NCBI RefSeq assembly: GCF_015182315.1
Contig: NZ_PRDL01000001.1
Location: 4,114,501 to 4,178,500 of the forward strand
Source: Cellvibrio polysaccharolyticus
GTDB taxonomy: Bacteria > Pseudomonadota > Gammaproteobacteria > Pseudomonadales > Cellvibrionaceae
Length of the DNA stretch: 64,000 bases
Direction: 5' to 3'
Below the pieces are notes generated by a model, which saw only the letters and a program-made list of their open reading frames with translations, had not been told where the DNA came from and searched no databases. Shown piece by piece: positions 25,161-34,162 of the stretch (within the stretch, counting starts at the first letter, position 1; every line of letters begins with the position of its first letter). A program made the translations under genes and the position numbers.

Positions 25161-27425
25161 ATGTTGACATCTATTGATCGCAAGTCTGACTTAACGTCAG
25201 GCCCTCGTTATCTTATGGCCGGAATACTGGCCTCGGTTATGGCCAGCCCGGCAGTACTCGCTGCGGCGGCGACACCGGCGCTGGAAGAAATTATTGTAAC
25301 CAGCTCCAAACGCGACCTCTCCTTGCAACAGTTTTCCGGCTCCGCCAGCGTGCTGGATAAAGAAACCGTGCAAGGCCTGTCTTCTCTGAGCGATATTGCG
25401 CAGCGCGTACCCGGCCTGGCAACAGTGGATACCGGCCCGCGTAACCCGTCGGCCCTGATGATTCGCGGCCTGCGTTTTGACACCATCAACACCGGTGAAT
25501 TTGTGGGTGATGGCGCCACTGTTGCCAGTTATTTTGACAATATTCCGCTGCAAGGCTACTACGCGCCGCCGTCACTGAGCCTGAAAGATTTGCAGCAAGT
25601 TGAAGTGTTGCGCGGCCCGCAGGGAACACTCTACGGTAATGCCTCCATTGCCGGTCTGGTGCGTTATGTCAGCGCCAAACCGCAGCTGGATCAGCAGTCG
25701 TTGGAAGTGGGCACTCGCTTGTCCAACACCCGTCGCAGTAGTGGTATTAACCACGATACCGATATTGTGGTTAATACACCGCTCATCGACGACACGCTGG
25801 CCGTGCGTATGGTGATTGGTCAGGAGCGTAACCAGGGTTTTATCAATAACCCCTGGTTGCTGGATGGCCCGCGCAAGGATAGCAATGACGACCGCACCGA
25901 TATGGCGCGAGTCAGTGCGCTCTGGCAGCTAATGCCCGAATGGCAAATCAGCGGTAGCTATCACTATCAGAAAACCGATATCAGTGACCGTCAGGCCGCC
26001 AACCCGGCATTTACCGGCGATGAATTTACCGCATCGACACTCTATCGCGAACCGGTAACAGGTGATTTGCGACTGGCCAGTCTGGAAAGCCAATACCAAT
26101 TTCCCGGCGCGACACTGACCGCCAGTATTTCCCGATACGATTATGAAACGGTGCATCGCTACGATCAGACGCATTATCTGCTGCAGTTTGAAGCCCCACC
26201 AGTAGAGGAGGTATTTTTCTCCGGCTATGATGATTTCTCAGCGTACACAACCGGTGCATTTGACGTAGTCAAAGACAATATTGAAATTCGCCTGGTGTCC
26301 GATAGCGATCAGCGCCTGCGCTGGTTGGGCGGCCTGTTTTACACCACCGATGACCTGAATGCGGTTGTCACCGATACCTTGCCAGGCTTCGCCGACTTTA
26401 TTGGTATGTACCGCCCCGACGAACTGGATTACTACGCAACCCAGCAACAGGATCTGCGCGAGCAGTCTGCCTACGCCGAAGTGGCCTGGGATATTCTTCC
26501 CCAGTGGGAAATCAGTGCCGGCCTGCGTTACTTTCATTACAAGGATAATGTAGAAACCTGTAGCACTCTCCTGATCAGCGCCGGTATTGAAGGTACTGAA
26601 TTGCCGGTTGATTGCCTCGCCAACCGCGATAGCAAATCGGATACGCTGGGAAAAATCAGTACACGCTATGCCTTCAGCGATGACCAGAGTGTGTACTTCT
26701 CGATTGCTGAAGGTTTCCGCCGCGGCGGCGCCAACCTTTTACCCGTCGACATTACCGAAGCGCGCAGCTACGCGCCTGATTCTTCGGTCAATTACGAACT
26801 GGGTAATCACAGTTATTTGTTTGATCGCAAACTGCGCCTGAGCGCTGCACTGTTTTATATTGATTGGCAGGATATTCAGCTGAGCACTCGGCTGGAGAGT
26901 GGATATGGCGTGGTGATAAACGCGCCGGAAGCTCGCGCGCAGGGTGTGGAGTTGGAAGTACAAGCCCAATTGAATGAGCAATGGCGTTTACGCAGCGCGG
27001 TTACCTTGACCGATGCTGAACTCAGTAAAGATCTCGTCGACCTTACCGGCAGCGGTGAAGATGCCTACAAAGGCGATCGACTGCCGGGTGCGCCGCGTTA
27101 TCAATGGACAGTGGGTGTTGATTATCAACAGTCGCTTGGCTGGGGCACCCTCGATGCAAGCCTGAATATCGCTCGTAAAAGTGGTATTCGCACCGCGCTG
27201 AATACCAATTTCGGGGATTATTTGAATCTTGAAGGCTACACCACCGCTGACGCCGATATCAGTGTAAGCCGCGGTAATTGGCGCGCAGGGCTATTTATTC
27301 ATAATATCAGCGACACGCGAGCAATCACCGGTCAACGCACAGCAGCGCTACACGGTGAACAGGGACAGTTTGAATATATGACCCGGCCACGTACCGCCGG
27401 TATTTCACTGCGTGTGAAGTACTAA
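25161..27425 (+). CDS. TonB-dependent outer-membrane receptor
   Basis: Outer-membrane active transporter driven by TonB-ExbBD; the substrate is unknown. 754 residues. Signal peptide ends near SPAVLAAA, then a TonB-box-like LEEIIVTS, a plug domain (about 60-170) with NPSALMIRGLRFD and VEVLRGPQGTLYGNASIAG, and a 22-strand barrel ending with an aromatic residue (ISLRVKY). No SusD-like, siderophore or regulatory gene lies next to it, so iron-complex, vitamin and sugar substrates are all possible. It is alone between the T2SS terminator and the orphan at 27565. Confidence 0.93.
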   Translation: MLTSIDRKSDLTSGPRYLMAGILASVMASPAVLAAAATPALEEIIVTSSKRDLSLQQFSGSASVLDKETVQGLSSLSDIAQRVPGLATVDTGPRNPSALMIRGLRFDTINTGEFVGDGATVASYFDNIPLQGYYAPPSLSLKDLQQVEVLRGPQGTLYGNASIAGLVRYVSAKPQLDQQSLEVGTRLSNTRRSSGINHDTDIVVNTPLIDDTLAVRMVIGQERNQGFINNPWLLDGPRKDSNDDRTDMARVSALWQLMPEWQISGSYHYQKTDISDRQAANPAFTGDEFTASTLYREPVTGDLRLASLESQYQFPGATLTASISRYDYETVHRYDQTHYLLQFEAPPVEEVFFSGYDDFSAYTTGAFDVVKDNIEIRLVSDSDQRLRWLGGLFYTTDDLNAVVTDTLPGFADFIGMYRPDELDYYATQQQDLREQSAYAEVAWDILPQWEISAGLRYFHYKDNVETCSTLLISAGIEGTELPVDCLANRDSKSDTLGKISTRYAFSDDQSVYFSIAEGFRRGGANLLPVDITEARSYAPDSSVNYELGNHSYLFDRKLRLSAALFYIDWQDIQLSTRLESGYGVVINAPEARAQGVELEVQAQLNEQWRLRSAVTLTDAELSKDLVDLTGSGEDAYKGDRLPGAPRYQWTVGVDYQQSLGWGTLDASLNIARKSGIRTALNTNFGDYLNLEGYTTADADISVSRGNWRAGLFIHNISDTRAITGQRTAALHGEQGQFEYMTRPRTAGISLRVKY

Positions 27426-27564
27426 TCGGGCAGCATCTGTCTGTCATGGTTTGCGGACATAATCGGTTTGCTCACCTGTTTCAGGGAAGAAGCAGGTTTT
27501 CAACAGCAGCAATGTGGTTGAAGGCGTTTATCAGGACTAACGGACTTTTTTCAGGACTTTGAAC

Positions 27565-28098
27565 ATGACCAGTGAAAAAAAAACAGCGACAAAGAAAAGT
27601 AATAAAAGTGAGCTTTTGACTTGTTGTATCGACGTACCTCACGGCGGGCAAATTCTGCACCATTTCATTCTCAGCCCGAAGTTACCCAAAGACGGCAAAG
27701 CGCGTGTGTGGGCACTGACTGATCCGGAAAGCGAACAGGATGTAGAGCTGGTGCAAGTAGGCTTCTGCGAAGATTCAACTGAAATTCAAAGAGCCTTTGA
27801 GCGCACCATCTTTATTGTTGATCTGAAAGATAACGGAAAAGACAAAAACGGCATCTGGCGTTTTGTCGATCACGGCGCAATCCCTTGTGAAGGTTCTGAA
27901 GATTCCCTGCACGCCATCAGCACCGAAATTATTAACGGTGGCAAAACCTTGCTGGTATATGTGCACATGGATCAGTTGGGCAAGGAAACCATTAACTTCA
28001 GTTATCTGGCTTCCTATATTGAAGATGAATCCGGTGAAGTGCGCGTCTATCGCTCTGAAGATCCGGGCATTGTAGTGGGTCGTCCCGTTCGCCCCTGA
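27565..28098 (+). CDS. Uncharacterised 177-residue soluble protein
   Basis: I do not recognise the family. The N-terminus is Lys/Thr-rich (MTSEKKTATKKSNKS), without signal peptide or TM, and the rest looks beta-rich and acidic: LLTCCIDVPHGGQILHHF, ELVQVGFCEDS, RTIFIVDLKDNGKDKNGIW, ISTEIINGGKTLLVYVHMDQ, ending GIVVGRPVRP. ATG 27565 has AGGA 8 bases upstream. It converges on the Ser/Thr kinase gene, with only 35 bp between the two stops. Placement suggests a link with the kinase module, for example as a substrate, but nothing in the sequence proves it. Confidence 0.75.
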   Translation: MTSEKKTATKKSNKSELLTCCIDVPHGGQILHHFILSPKLPKDGKARVWALTDPESEQDVELVQVGFCEDSTEIQRAFERTIFIVDLKDNGKDKNGIWRFVDHGAIPCEGSEDSLHAISTEIINGGKTLLVYVHMDQLGKETINFSYLASYIEDESGEVRVYRSEDPGIVVGRPVRP

Positions 28099-28133
28099 TT
28101 TGATGATGGCCTGTGTTCTGACCGAGCACAGGC

Positions 28134-30761
28134 TTAATGCGAAGCCAGCCGCTCACACCGCGACACCGCCCCGTCACTGTCAAGTAACATCGAAAAGTGT
28201 TGTAACTGACAAAGTGAGTCAAACCACGAAAAACGAAACCAGATTTTACTGAGGTTTTTCGCCAGCGCATTTTCTACATTAACCATTGCCGACGTAAGAT
28301 CACCCGCAAGAGCATAAACCATTGCTGAGGTGTAGTGCGTATCAATATTTTCCGGGTCTGACCGCTGCAATAGCTGCAATAGCTGTATCGCCTCGGAAAA
28401 TTGACCCAGATGCGCAAAGGCTTGCACCCGATTACGCAAGTGGTCACGGTTATTCGGGTCTGCCGCCAAAGCCACGACCTGACGATAGAGCGCAATAGCA
28501 CTTTCATGGCGCCCGGCGAGACTCTCTGCATCGGCATGATTTAATAAATACGTGGAATTGTAAGGTGCCAACTCAACCGCCTGGCGAAAGCGAATCGCGG
28601 CTTGCTGATAGTCACCATTTAACAAATGACCGATGCCGATATTACTGATGCTGGAGATATCATCACTTTTTTTCTCCAGAATGGACGCGTAAGCCTCAAT
28701 AGCGGTCGGCGCATCACCTTCATTCAAAGCAATAGCGCCGTACAAGCGATGCGCCTTGAAAAACGAAGGGGACAATTGAATCGCCTTTTCCAACGCTTCA
28801 CGCGCTTTAACATTGTCACCAGCGTACCAGTAAGCAAGCGAAAGATTGTAGTAATTGTGTCCTGAAATCTTAAGCTTCAGTAATTTTTCGTAGATAGTAA
28901 TTGCTTTGGGAAATTCGTTATTGGATAGCGATAAGTCAGCTTCCAATTCGTGTAACCGAATGCGGTTGATATCCTGAGTTTGCAAGCGCTTCAGGGTTTC
29001 CGCTGCCGCAGTGAAGTTACTCTCGGCAATTTGTACACTGAACAAGCCGTAGAGATACGCCGGATCGTTGGCAATTAATGCATTGGAGCGATACAGCCGT
29101 TTCAACTTTTCCAGATAACTGCTATCACTGGATTCATAATAAAGATCTACCGCAATCTGTGTGTAGAGTGCGCGCAGTGCCGACACCCGATTGACGGCGT
29201 TGTAAACACCATCCAGTTTCTGCAATAACATGTCGCTTGCGCCTGACGTACGCAATGCCAGGCTGACTTCAATAAATACTGCGTACTCTTCCTCGGTTAT
29301 ACCTTCAAAACCGTTTACCATTTTTTGTGCGAATACCTGCCCGACAGCGGTCTGAACCATATCTGCCATGGGGAGATATTGATCGCGTAGCACGTCAACA
29401 GAGCGGGTATTTTTTACCCGCAAACGCGATGGCTCGCCGGCCGGGGCGTCACCCGCTTCAAGGCGGGACAAACTGATAGTGCAGGAATCCTGTCGACAGC
29501 GCACGTCGGCAGTGAGTAATTCATCGGCACCGGTAGCGCGCTGGATGCTTTCGTAATCGCCATCGATATCTTCGGTTTGCTCCGGAGGAATCAGGTAATA
29601 GCCGTCAAGCTGCACCGCGCTTTGTCGCAGCGCATCATAAACTGCGCCGCGCACCATCGCCTGATGCGATTCATCCAGATCGCGAGCATTGATGACCGGT
29701 GTAACCACCGCAAGATAGCGCGGCTCCGGTGCTGGCCACCAATAAAATCCAAGCGCCGAAAAAACACCCACTAACAGAACCAGCGATGCGGCCAGCGTAA
29801 CGCGCTTGCCCCTCGATGCCAGTGCTGATTGTTCTGCGCTGGTATTGACGGCAGCCAGATGGGTAGCAGACGGACGCACCGGGCGAATTAACAGCTCTGT
29901 ATCATCGGACTGGCTGTCAGTATCCGGTTGCGCCTGGGCGAAGGCGGCAAAGGCAACGGCAACCGTGCGCGTATCGGGCGGACGCTTGTCGACATTTTTC
30001 GACAAAAGCTGTAATAAAAAATCACACACATCGGCCGGCAAATCCGGTTTGACCTGCTTTGGCGGAATAGGCGGATGAGAGATGATGCGCTGCATCAATT
30101 GCAGTTTGTTATCGGTTTTACCGAAAGGGTGTGCGTCGCAGAGAAGTTGATAGGCGAGAATGCCCAACGAGAATAAATCGCTACGAAAATCCAGCTCTTC
30201 GCCCATCGCCTGTTCCGGCGACATGGAACAGTAACTGCCTGCCACATATTCGTTGATGGTCAGGTTGCTATCCACCGAACGGGCAATACCCAGATCGGAA
30301 ATTTTAATATCTTCATTGAGCGTCAGCAGAATATTTTCTGCTTTGAGATCGCGGTGAATAATACCGGCATCGTGCGCAATCGCCAGACCGGCGGCAATAT
30401 GGGACAACCACAACAATCGGGTTCTCAGCGAGACCAGATGTTCTCTCACCCATACCTGCAAATTCTGACCATCGACATACTCCATCACCAGCGCCAGCTG
30501 ATCATCGGTTTCGATATAGTCGTAAATTTGCACAATGTTGGGGTGGTTGAGTTTTGCCAGCAGCATGGCTTCGCGGCGAAAACGCTCGCGATAGGCCGGC
30601 TCATACAGCTCGGCGCGTAAACACTTGATGGCTACAATACGGCCCAGCCGGGTATCGCGGGCGCGATAAACCAGGCCCATGCCGCCGCGGCCGATGCAAT
30701 CCAGCAGCTCATAATGTCCGTAACGTTTCATCTCCATGTTGTCGGTAGATGAATCGCTCAT
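28134..30761 (-). CDS. Transmembrane Ser/Thr protein kinase with TPR-rich C-terminus
   Basis: Hanks-type kinase, 875 residues. Kinase domain about 17-275: Gly loop GRGGMG (24-29), Lys46, Glu64, catalytic HRDLKAEN (136-143), a DLG in place of DFG (156-158), and SPEQ in place of APE. All catalytic residues are present, so it should be active. A Pro/Thr/Ser juxtamembrane part is followed by one TM (about 321-342). The extracytoplasmic part has a domain of unknown type (about 345-470), then TPR-like repeats (about 560-870) such as HNYYNLSLAYWYAGDNVKAREALEKA. No PASTA repeats. ATG overlaps the stop of the FHA gene (ATGA), so the two are translationally coupled. Confidence 0.9.
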   Translation of the reverse strand: MSDSSTDNMEMKRYGHYELLDCIGRGGMGLVYRARDTRLGRIVAIKCLRAELYEPAYRERFRREAMLLAKLNHPNIVQIYDYIETDDQLALVMEYVDGQNLQVWVREHLVSLRTRLLWLSHIAAGLAIAHDAGIIHRDLKAENILLTLNEDIKISDLGIARSVDSNLTINEYVAGSYCSMSPEQAMGEELDFRSDLFSLGILAYQLLCDAHPFGKTDNKLQLMQRIISHPPIPPKQVKPDLPADVCDFLLQLLSKNVDKRPPDTRTVAVAFAAFAQAQPDTDSQSDDTELLIRPVRPSATHLAAVNTSAEQSALASRGKRVTLAASLVLLVGVFSALGFYWWPAPEPRYLAVVTPVINARDLDESHQAMVRGAVYDALRQSAVQLDGYYLIPPEQTEDIDGDYESIQRATGADELLTADVRCRQDSCTISLSRLEAGDAPAGEPSRLRVKNTRSVDVLRDQYLPMADMVQTAVGQVFAQKMVNGFEGITEEEYAVFIEVSLALRTSGASDMLLQKLDGVYNAVNRVSALRALYTQIAVDLYYESSDSSYLEKLKRLYRSNALIANDPAYLYGLFSVQIAESNFTAAAETLKRLQTQDINRIRLHELEADLSLSNNEFPKAITIYEKLLKLKISGHNYYNLSLAYWYAGDNVKAREALEKAIQLSPSFFKAHRLYGAIALNEGDAPTAIEAYASILEKKSDDISSISNIGIGHLLNGDYQQAAIRFRQAVELAPYNSTYLLNHADAESLAGRHESAIALYRQVVALAADPNNRDHLRNRVQAFAHLGQFSEAIQLLQLLQRSDPENIDTHYTSAMVYALAGDLTSAMVNVENALAKNLSKIWFRFSWFDSLCQLQHFSMLLDSDGAVSRCERLASH

Positions 30762-31765
30762 CGCTGTTCTGCGGTATCCCGAATCGTGAGTTCATCACCA
30801 CTCATGGCCGTCAATAAATCATTGCCTTTGTAGACTTTGAAGCGGTTGCTGCCAAAACGGATTTTACCGGCACGGCGCTCCAATAAAAGTTGTTGCCCGG
30901 TGATACCGTGAAGCATGTCAGCCAGCTGCTTGCGCGCCCGGAAAATCTGAATATTCATATGCGTCACATCCAGCCCAAGCTCTGCTGCCAGTTGTTCGGA
31001 ATAAAGCCAACCCTGACTTTTCTGGTCAAGACCTTCCTGATGATCACGGGCACGCTGGCGTGCAAGGTGCGTCAACAGGTAATGATGGGTACGCACCCCC
31101 AGATCGATAACGGTCTGCAGATGCGTCAACTCCAGCTGGGTGGATTCTTCATCCATGCTCAGCGAGAAGACAAATTCGAAATCGGTCAGTTTCCGGTTGG
31201 ATAACACCCGCACTTCCGTCGCGCCGTGGATTTGCGCACGCACAAATCGCCATGCGTTACCGGCAATATTCACGGCATCGCCATGGTGCAACGGCGTGGC
31301 AGCCGACTCGCTGTTGTCGATATCGCTTTCGATAAACCATTGTTGCTGCTGTTCATCAAAGTAAATCGCCAACTCCGGCGCATTGGCGTCAGGCAACAGA
31401 TGATAGGAAGAGAGATAAACCGGGAGAATTTCGCCGGGGCTGTTCAGCGGCCACAACATGTCTGCCGGTGGCGCCAGATCGCAAACAAGAAAGCCCGGAT
31501 CAGTCGGCTCCGCCAGGCGGATGGTGTCGTTCAGATTTAACTCACGGTAATCGTTCTGGCCAAGCCAGTTGTCATTCACCCAGGTACCGTTGGTGCCAAG
31601 ATTGCGGATGCGCCATTTTTGTCCATTCCATTCGATGGCTGCATGCAATTTGGACACACAGGAACGATCAACGTGGGTATCCACCGTTGACTTCAGTCGT
31701 CCAAATGTATGATGGCCAGCCAGAGGAAAATGCGTTCCTGCCGCCACATCGAATAAAAAGGCCAT
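30758..31765 (-). CDS. FHA-domain protein with winged-helix-like C-terminus
   Basis: 335 residues. The N-terminal FHA domain (about 1-95) has all phosphothreonine-binding positions: GR (22-23), Ser38, His41 and NLGTNGTWVN (55-64). A middle region (about 110-190) resembles a second, degraded FHA fold (ELAIYFDEQQQQWFIES, HHGDAVNIAGNAWRF). The C-terminal part (about 225-320) looks like a winged helix: HHYLLTHLARQRARD, a helix pair QLAAELGLDVTHMNIQIFRA, and a wing-like RAGKIRFGSNRFKVYKG. It probably reads kinase phosphorylation and may act on DNA. It is first in a two-gene operon with the kinase. The DNA-binding role is inferred. Confidence 0.8.
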   Translation of the reverse strand: MAFLFDVAAGTHFPLAGHHTFGRLKSTVDTHVDRSCVSKLHAAIEWNGQKWRIRNLGTNGTWVNDNWLGQNDYRELNLNDTIRLAEPTDPGFLVCDLAPPADMLWPLNSPGEILPVYLSSYHLLPDANAPELAIYFDEQQQQWFIESDIDNSESAATPLHHGDAVNIAGNAWRFVRAQIHGATEVRVLSNRKLTDFEFVFSLSMDEESTQLELTHLQTVIDLGVRTHHYLLTHLARQRARDHQEGLDQKSQGWLYSEQLAAELGLDVTHMNIQIFRARKQLADMLHGITGQQLLLERRAGKIRFGSNRFKVYKGNDLLTAMSGDELTIRDTAEQR

Positions 31766-31818
31766 AAAAATTACCGACTCTCACTTTGAGCCATGCCTCG
31801 GTTTCAGGATTTTTGCCG

Positions 31819-31833
31819 CTCATCAGTGATGAG
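31819..31833. promoter_or_regulatory. Perfect 15-bp dyad in the divergent promoter region
   Basis: CTCATCA-G-TGATGAG, in the 288 bp between the FHA-kinase operon (minus) and the AAA+-like gene (plus), 54 bp before the FHA start. A candidate operator, possibly for the FHA protein itself. Confidence 0.35.
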
Positions 31834-32053
31834 TGACGCAAAAGCTACATTTAAACCGGCACGCATTATTAAGCGATGACACACTACATCAGTCTGCTAA
31901 CACTGGACGCATGGGGTACTCAGCGCCGCTGTGATACTGACATGTAATTCTTTGTAATGGTCAAACACATCGTTTCGCCATAGATTGCCACAGGACGGCT
32001 TCCGTTTCATCCGTTAAGCGTTGCCGCCAGTATCTTTGATGAGAATTACTTCG

Positions 32054-33298
32054 ATGATTTCTGCATTTGCGTCTCAGGCGAGCTCATCCTCTGCAACTTT
32101 TCTGCCACCGCACGTCCGTCCGGTAGCAAAAGCGATTCATACGCCTGATCGATCACTGACTGCGCGCTGGGTGCCAATTAACCGCAGCTTTATTGCGCTG
32201 ACCAAAATTATTTTGCGCTCCGCCCAGGAAAAATTCGGCCTGGCCAATCTGGCGATCACCCTGCGCTGTGTTACCCAGCAGGGTTACAAACATTTGATCC
32301 TGGTGAATGACGATCAGGATGTGCAAATTACAGCAGCCGGATGCATCGAAGAAATCATTATATCAACCGACATGCCCATGTCGCCTGCTTGCGAACGTCT
32401 GGATGCGCGTAATGCCATTACCCTGCCGGTGGATCTCAATCAGCAACGCCTCGGTTATCTGGTAGCAACACTTTCGCCGGCCTCGGAAAACGGTGTGGAA
32501 GCCGGCGAGCTGGCGCAACAGCTGGCAGCGGTGACCGAGGAATTTATTGGCGTCATTAAACGTTACCAAACCCGTTACCGCGCCATCTATGTGTACGGCG
32601 ACCAGTGCTACTGGATTGGCAACAGCCAGGCGTTGCGGCAACTGGATCAGCAAATCACCCGTCTGGCCGGCTATAGCAAACCGGTGCTGGTGAACGGCAA
32701 TAAAGGCAGCGGCAAAATTATTGCCGCCCGGGCGTTACACTGCGAACGCCATAGCGACATGGTACCGTTTATCGAGTCCAATTGTGCTGAATGGCAAGCC
32801 GGGGCGGCGACCAGCATTCTGCAATCGCTGTATTACTACGCCAACAAAGGCACGCTGTTTTTACGCAATATTGATAAGTTACCCGAGTCGGAATATCCCG
32901 CTCTGCAAGCTTTTATCAACCATGCGGTTAATCAGGCGCTGGCCAATTTGCGTCGCCCTCCGGTTGACCTGATCATGAGCACCAGCGGGCGTGATACCAG
33001 TTTAACAATTCCGCACCAGCAATGGTTGAGCGAAATCAGCACACCATTGGATTTACCGGATCTGAACGACAGAACCGCTGATATCCGTGACCTGATCAAC
33101 TTTTTTGCCCGCGTTCAGTCGCGCCAACAGGAAGTTCAGCTGTCAGAAAATATCTGGCAGTTATTGGAAAAAACCACCTGGCAGCAAAATGTTTACGACC
33201 TGAGACGCTTGATTGAACAGGCCGCCAGCACGACCGGCGGCAAATTGATTAACGATCCGGTTATTGAGCAATGTCTGGCGCAACATCACCACATTTGA
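32054..33298 (+). CDS. Degenerate NtrC-like AAA+ protein without DNA-binding domain
   Basis: 414 residues from ATG 32054 (ATG 32039 is also in frame). N-terminal GAF-like region (about 40-175), then a sigma-54-activator-type AAA+ core: Walker A GNKGSGK (215-221), followed by SNCAEW, KGTLFLRNIDKLP (265-277), RTADIRDLINFF (340-351) and NVYDLRRLIEQA (379-390). Three things are missing: the GAFTGA loop, the Walker B Asp-Glu (here Arg271-Asn272 where FLDEIG is usual), and the C-terminal Fis-type helix-turn-helix. It is probably unable to hydrolyse ATP or activate sigma-54 and may work as a partner or inhibitor. Divergent from the FHA-kinase operon. Confidence 0.8.
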   Translation: MISAFASQASSSSATFLPPHVRPVAKAIHTPDRSLTARWVPINRSFIALTKIILRSAQEKFGLANLAITLRCVTQQGYKHLILVNDDQDVQITAAGCIEEIIISTDMPMSPACERLDARNAITLPVDLNQQRLGYLVATLSPASENGVEAGELAQQLAAVTEEFIGVIKRYQTRYRAIYVYGDQCYWIGNSQALRQLDQQITRLAGYSKPVLVNGNKGSGKIIAARALHCERHSDMVPFIESNCAEWQAGAATSILQSLYYYANKGTLFLRNIDKLPESEYPALQAFINHAVNQALANLRRPPVDLIMSTSGRDTSLTIPHQQWLSEISTPLDLPDLNDRTADIRDLINFFARVQSRQQEVQLSENIWQLLEKTTWQQNVYDLRRLIEQAASTTGGKLINDPVIEQCLAQHHHI

Positions 33299-33401
33299 TT
33301 AACGCGCCACGGCTTTTCTGATTCGTGCCCTTCCCCTCTTTTCACCCCTCCCAGCTTCATGCGCCAAAAGTTATCCATGGCGCTATTTCACCATTGCAAA
33401 C

Positions 33402-33420
33402 GCAAATAATTATCATTAAT
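33402..33420. promoter_or_regulatory. Weak Fur-box-like site
   Basis: Thirteen of nineteen positions match the classical Fur consensus, with the ATCATT core at 33412-33417. It lies 145 bp before the membrane-protein gene at 33566. AT-rich sequence could give this by chance. Confidence 0.25.
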
Positions 33421-33565
33421 ATCTCATCCACGCCAACCGTCAGCGGTTCAGGCATGGATACTCTGGATATAACAGCAAATCAGGGAATGAACTACTGCAG
33501 CCGTTTGAAGTGTTCCGACACCGGGCAACCGGTCCTGCGAATATTTTTAAACAGGACGACTCACT

Positions 33566-34150
33566 ATGGATATTTCTTTACTCGACACCACTGATTGGTC
33601 ACTCATCACGCTCGGATCAACCCTCTCCTTCGTAGCGCTGGGGGTTTTCTATTGTGGATTGAAGCGGCCGGAATACCGTTTCCGCCTGCTGATGGTAGCA
33701 GGTGCCCTGATGGCATTAGCCTACTGGCCGTGGATTTTATCTACCGAGGCTGACCGGGGTATTGCCTCGGCCATTGCTTTACTGATGATTGCGGTGCTGG
33801 CTTGCATTGGCTTTGCCAGCCAAATGCAGATTCGCACCCGGGTGATGAACAGCGCAATCAACTGGCCGGATCGCAGCCGCAGCGAAGCCATTCGTCAATA
33901 CCGCTATTTGACCTCCATGCGCTGGATTATTGCCGGACCGGTGGCGCTGACAGCGGCCTGGGTGCTCAGTGCTACGTTATTTGAACTGCGCTACGCCAAC
34001 GGCCCGTTTCCGGAAATGCCGTTGTTGTGGCTAACACCAATTTGCTGGATTCCGTTACTGATCTGGAGTTTGCGCAGTAATAATCCTGCCGGCACTGGCA
34101 TTGTGTTCGCCAGCGCGGCCGTGTCAGGGTTACTCATGTCGGCGCTTTAA
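33566..34150 (+). CDS. Uncharacterised small inner-membrane protein
   Basis: 194 residues, with no family recognised. Five hydrophobic segments: about 14-32, 37-57, 66-84, 116-139 and 148-168, with a further C-terminal one at about 174-193. A basic cytoplasmic-looking loop (RTRVMNSAINWPDRSRSEAIRQYRYLTSMRW) lies between segments 3 and 4. AGGA upstream of ATG 33566 supports the start. It is the only plus-strand neighbour of the AAA+-like gene, 267 bp downstream, and converges on the TlpA gene with a 12-bp gap. Confidence 0.7.
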   Translation: MDISLLDTTDWSLITLGSTLSFVALGVFYCGLKRPEYRFRLLMVAGALMALAYWPWILSTEADRGIASAIALLMIAVLACIGFASQMQIRTRVMNSAINWPDRSRSEAIRQYRYLTSMRWIIAGPVALTAAWVLSATLFELRYANGPFPEMPLLWLTPICWIPLLIWSLRSNNPAGTGIVFASAAVSGLLMSAL

Positions 34151-34162
34151 GCAGGCCTGCGT

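Noticed and set aside
27565..34150. Type VI secretion kinase/FHA regulators (PpkA/Fha)
   Set aside because: No T6SS structural gene (sheath, TssK, ClpV, Hcp or VgrG) is present and the FHA protein has a winged-helix-like C-terminus unlike Fha.
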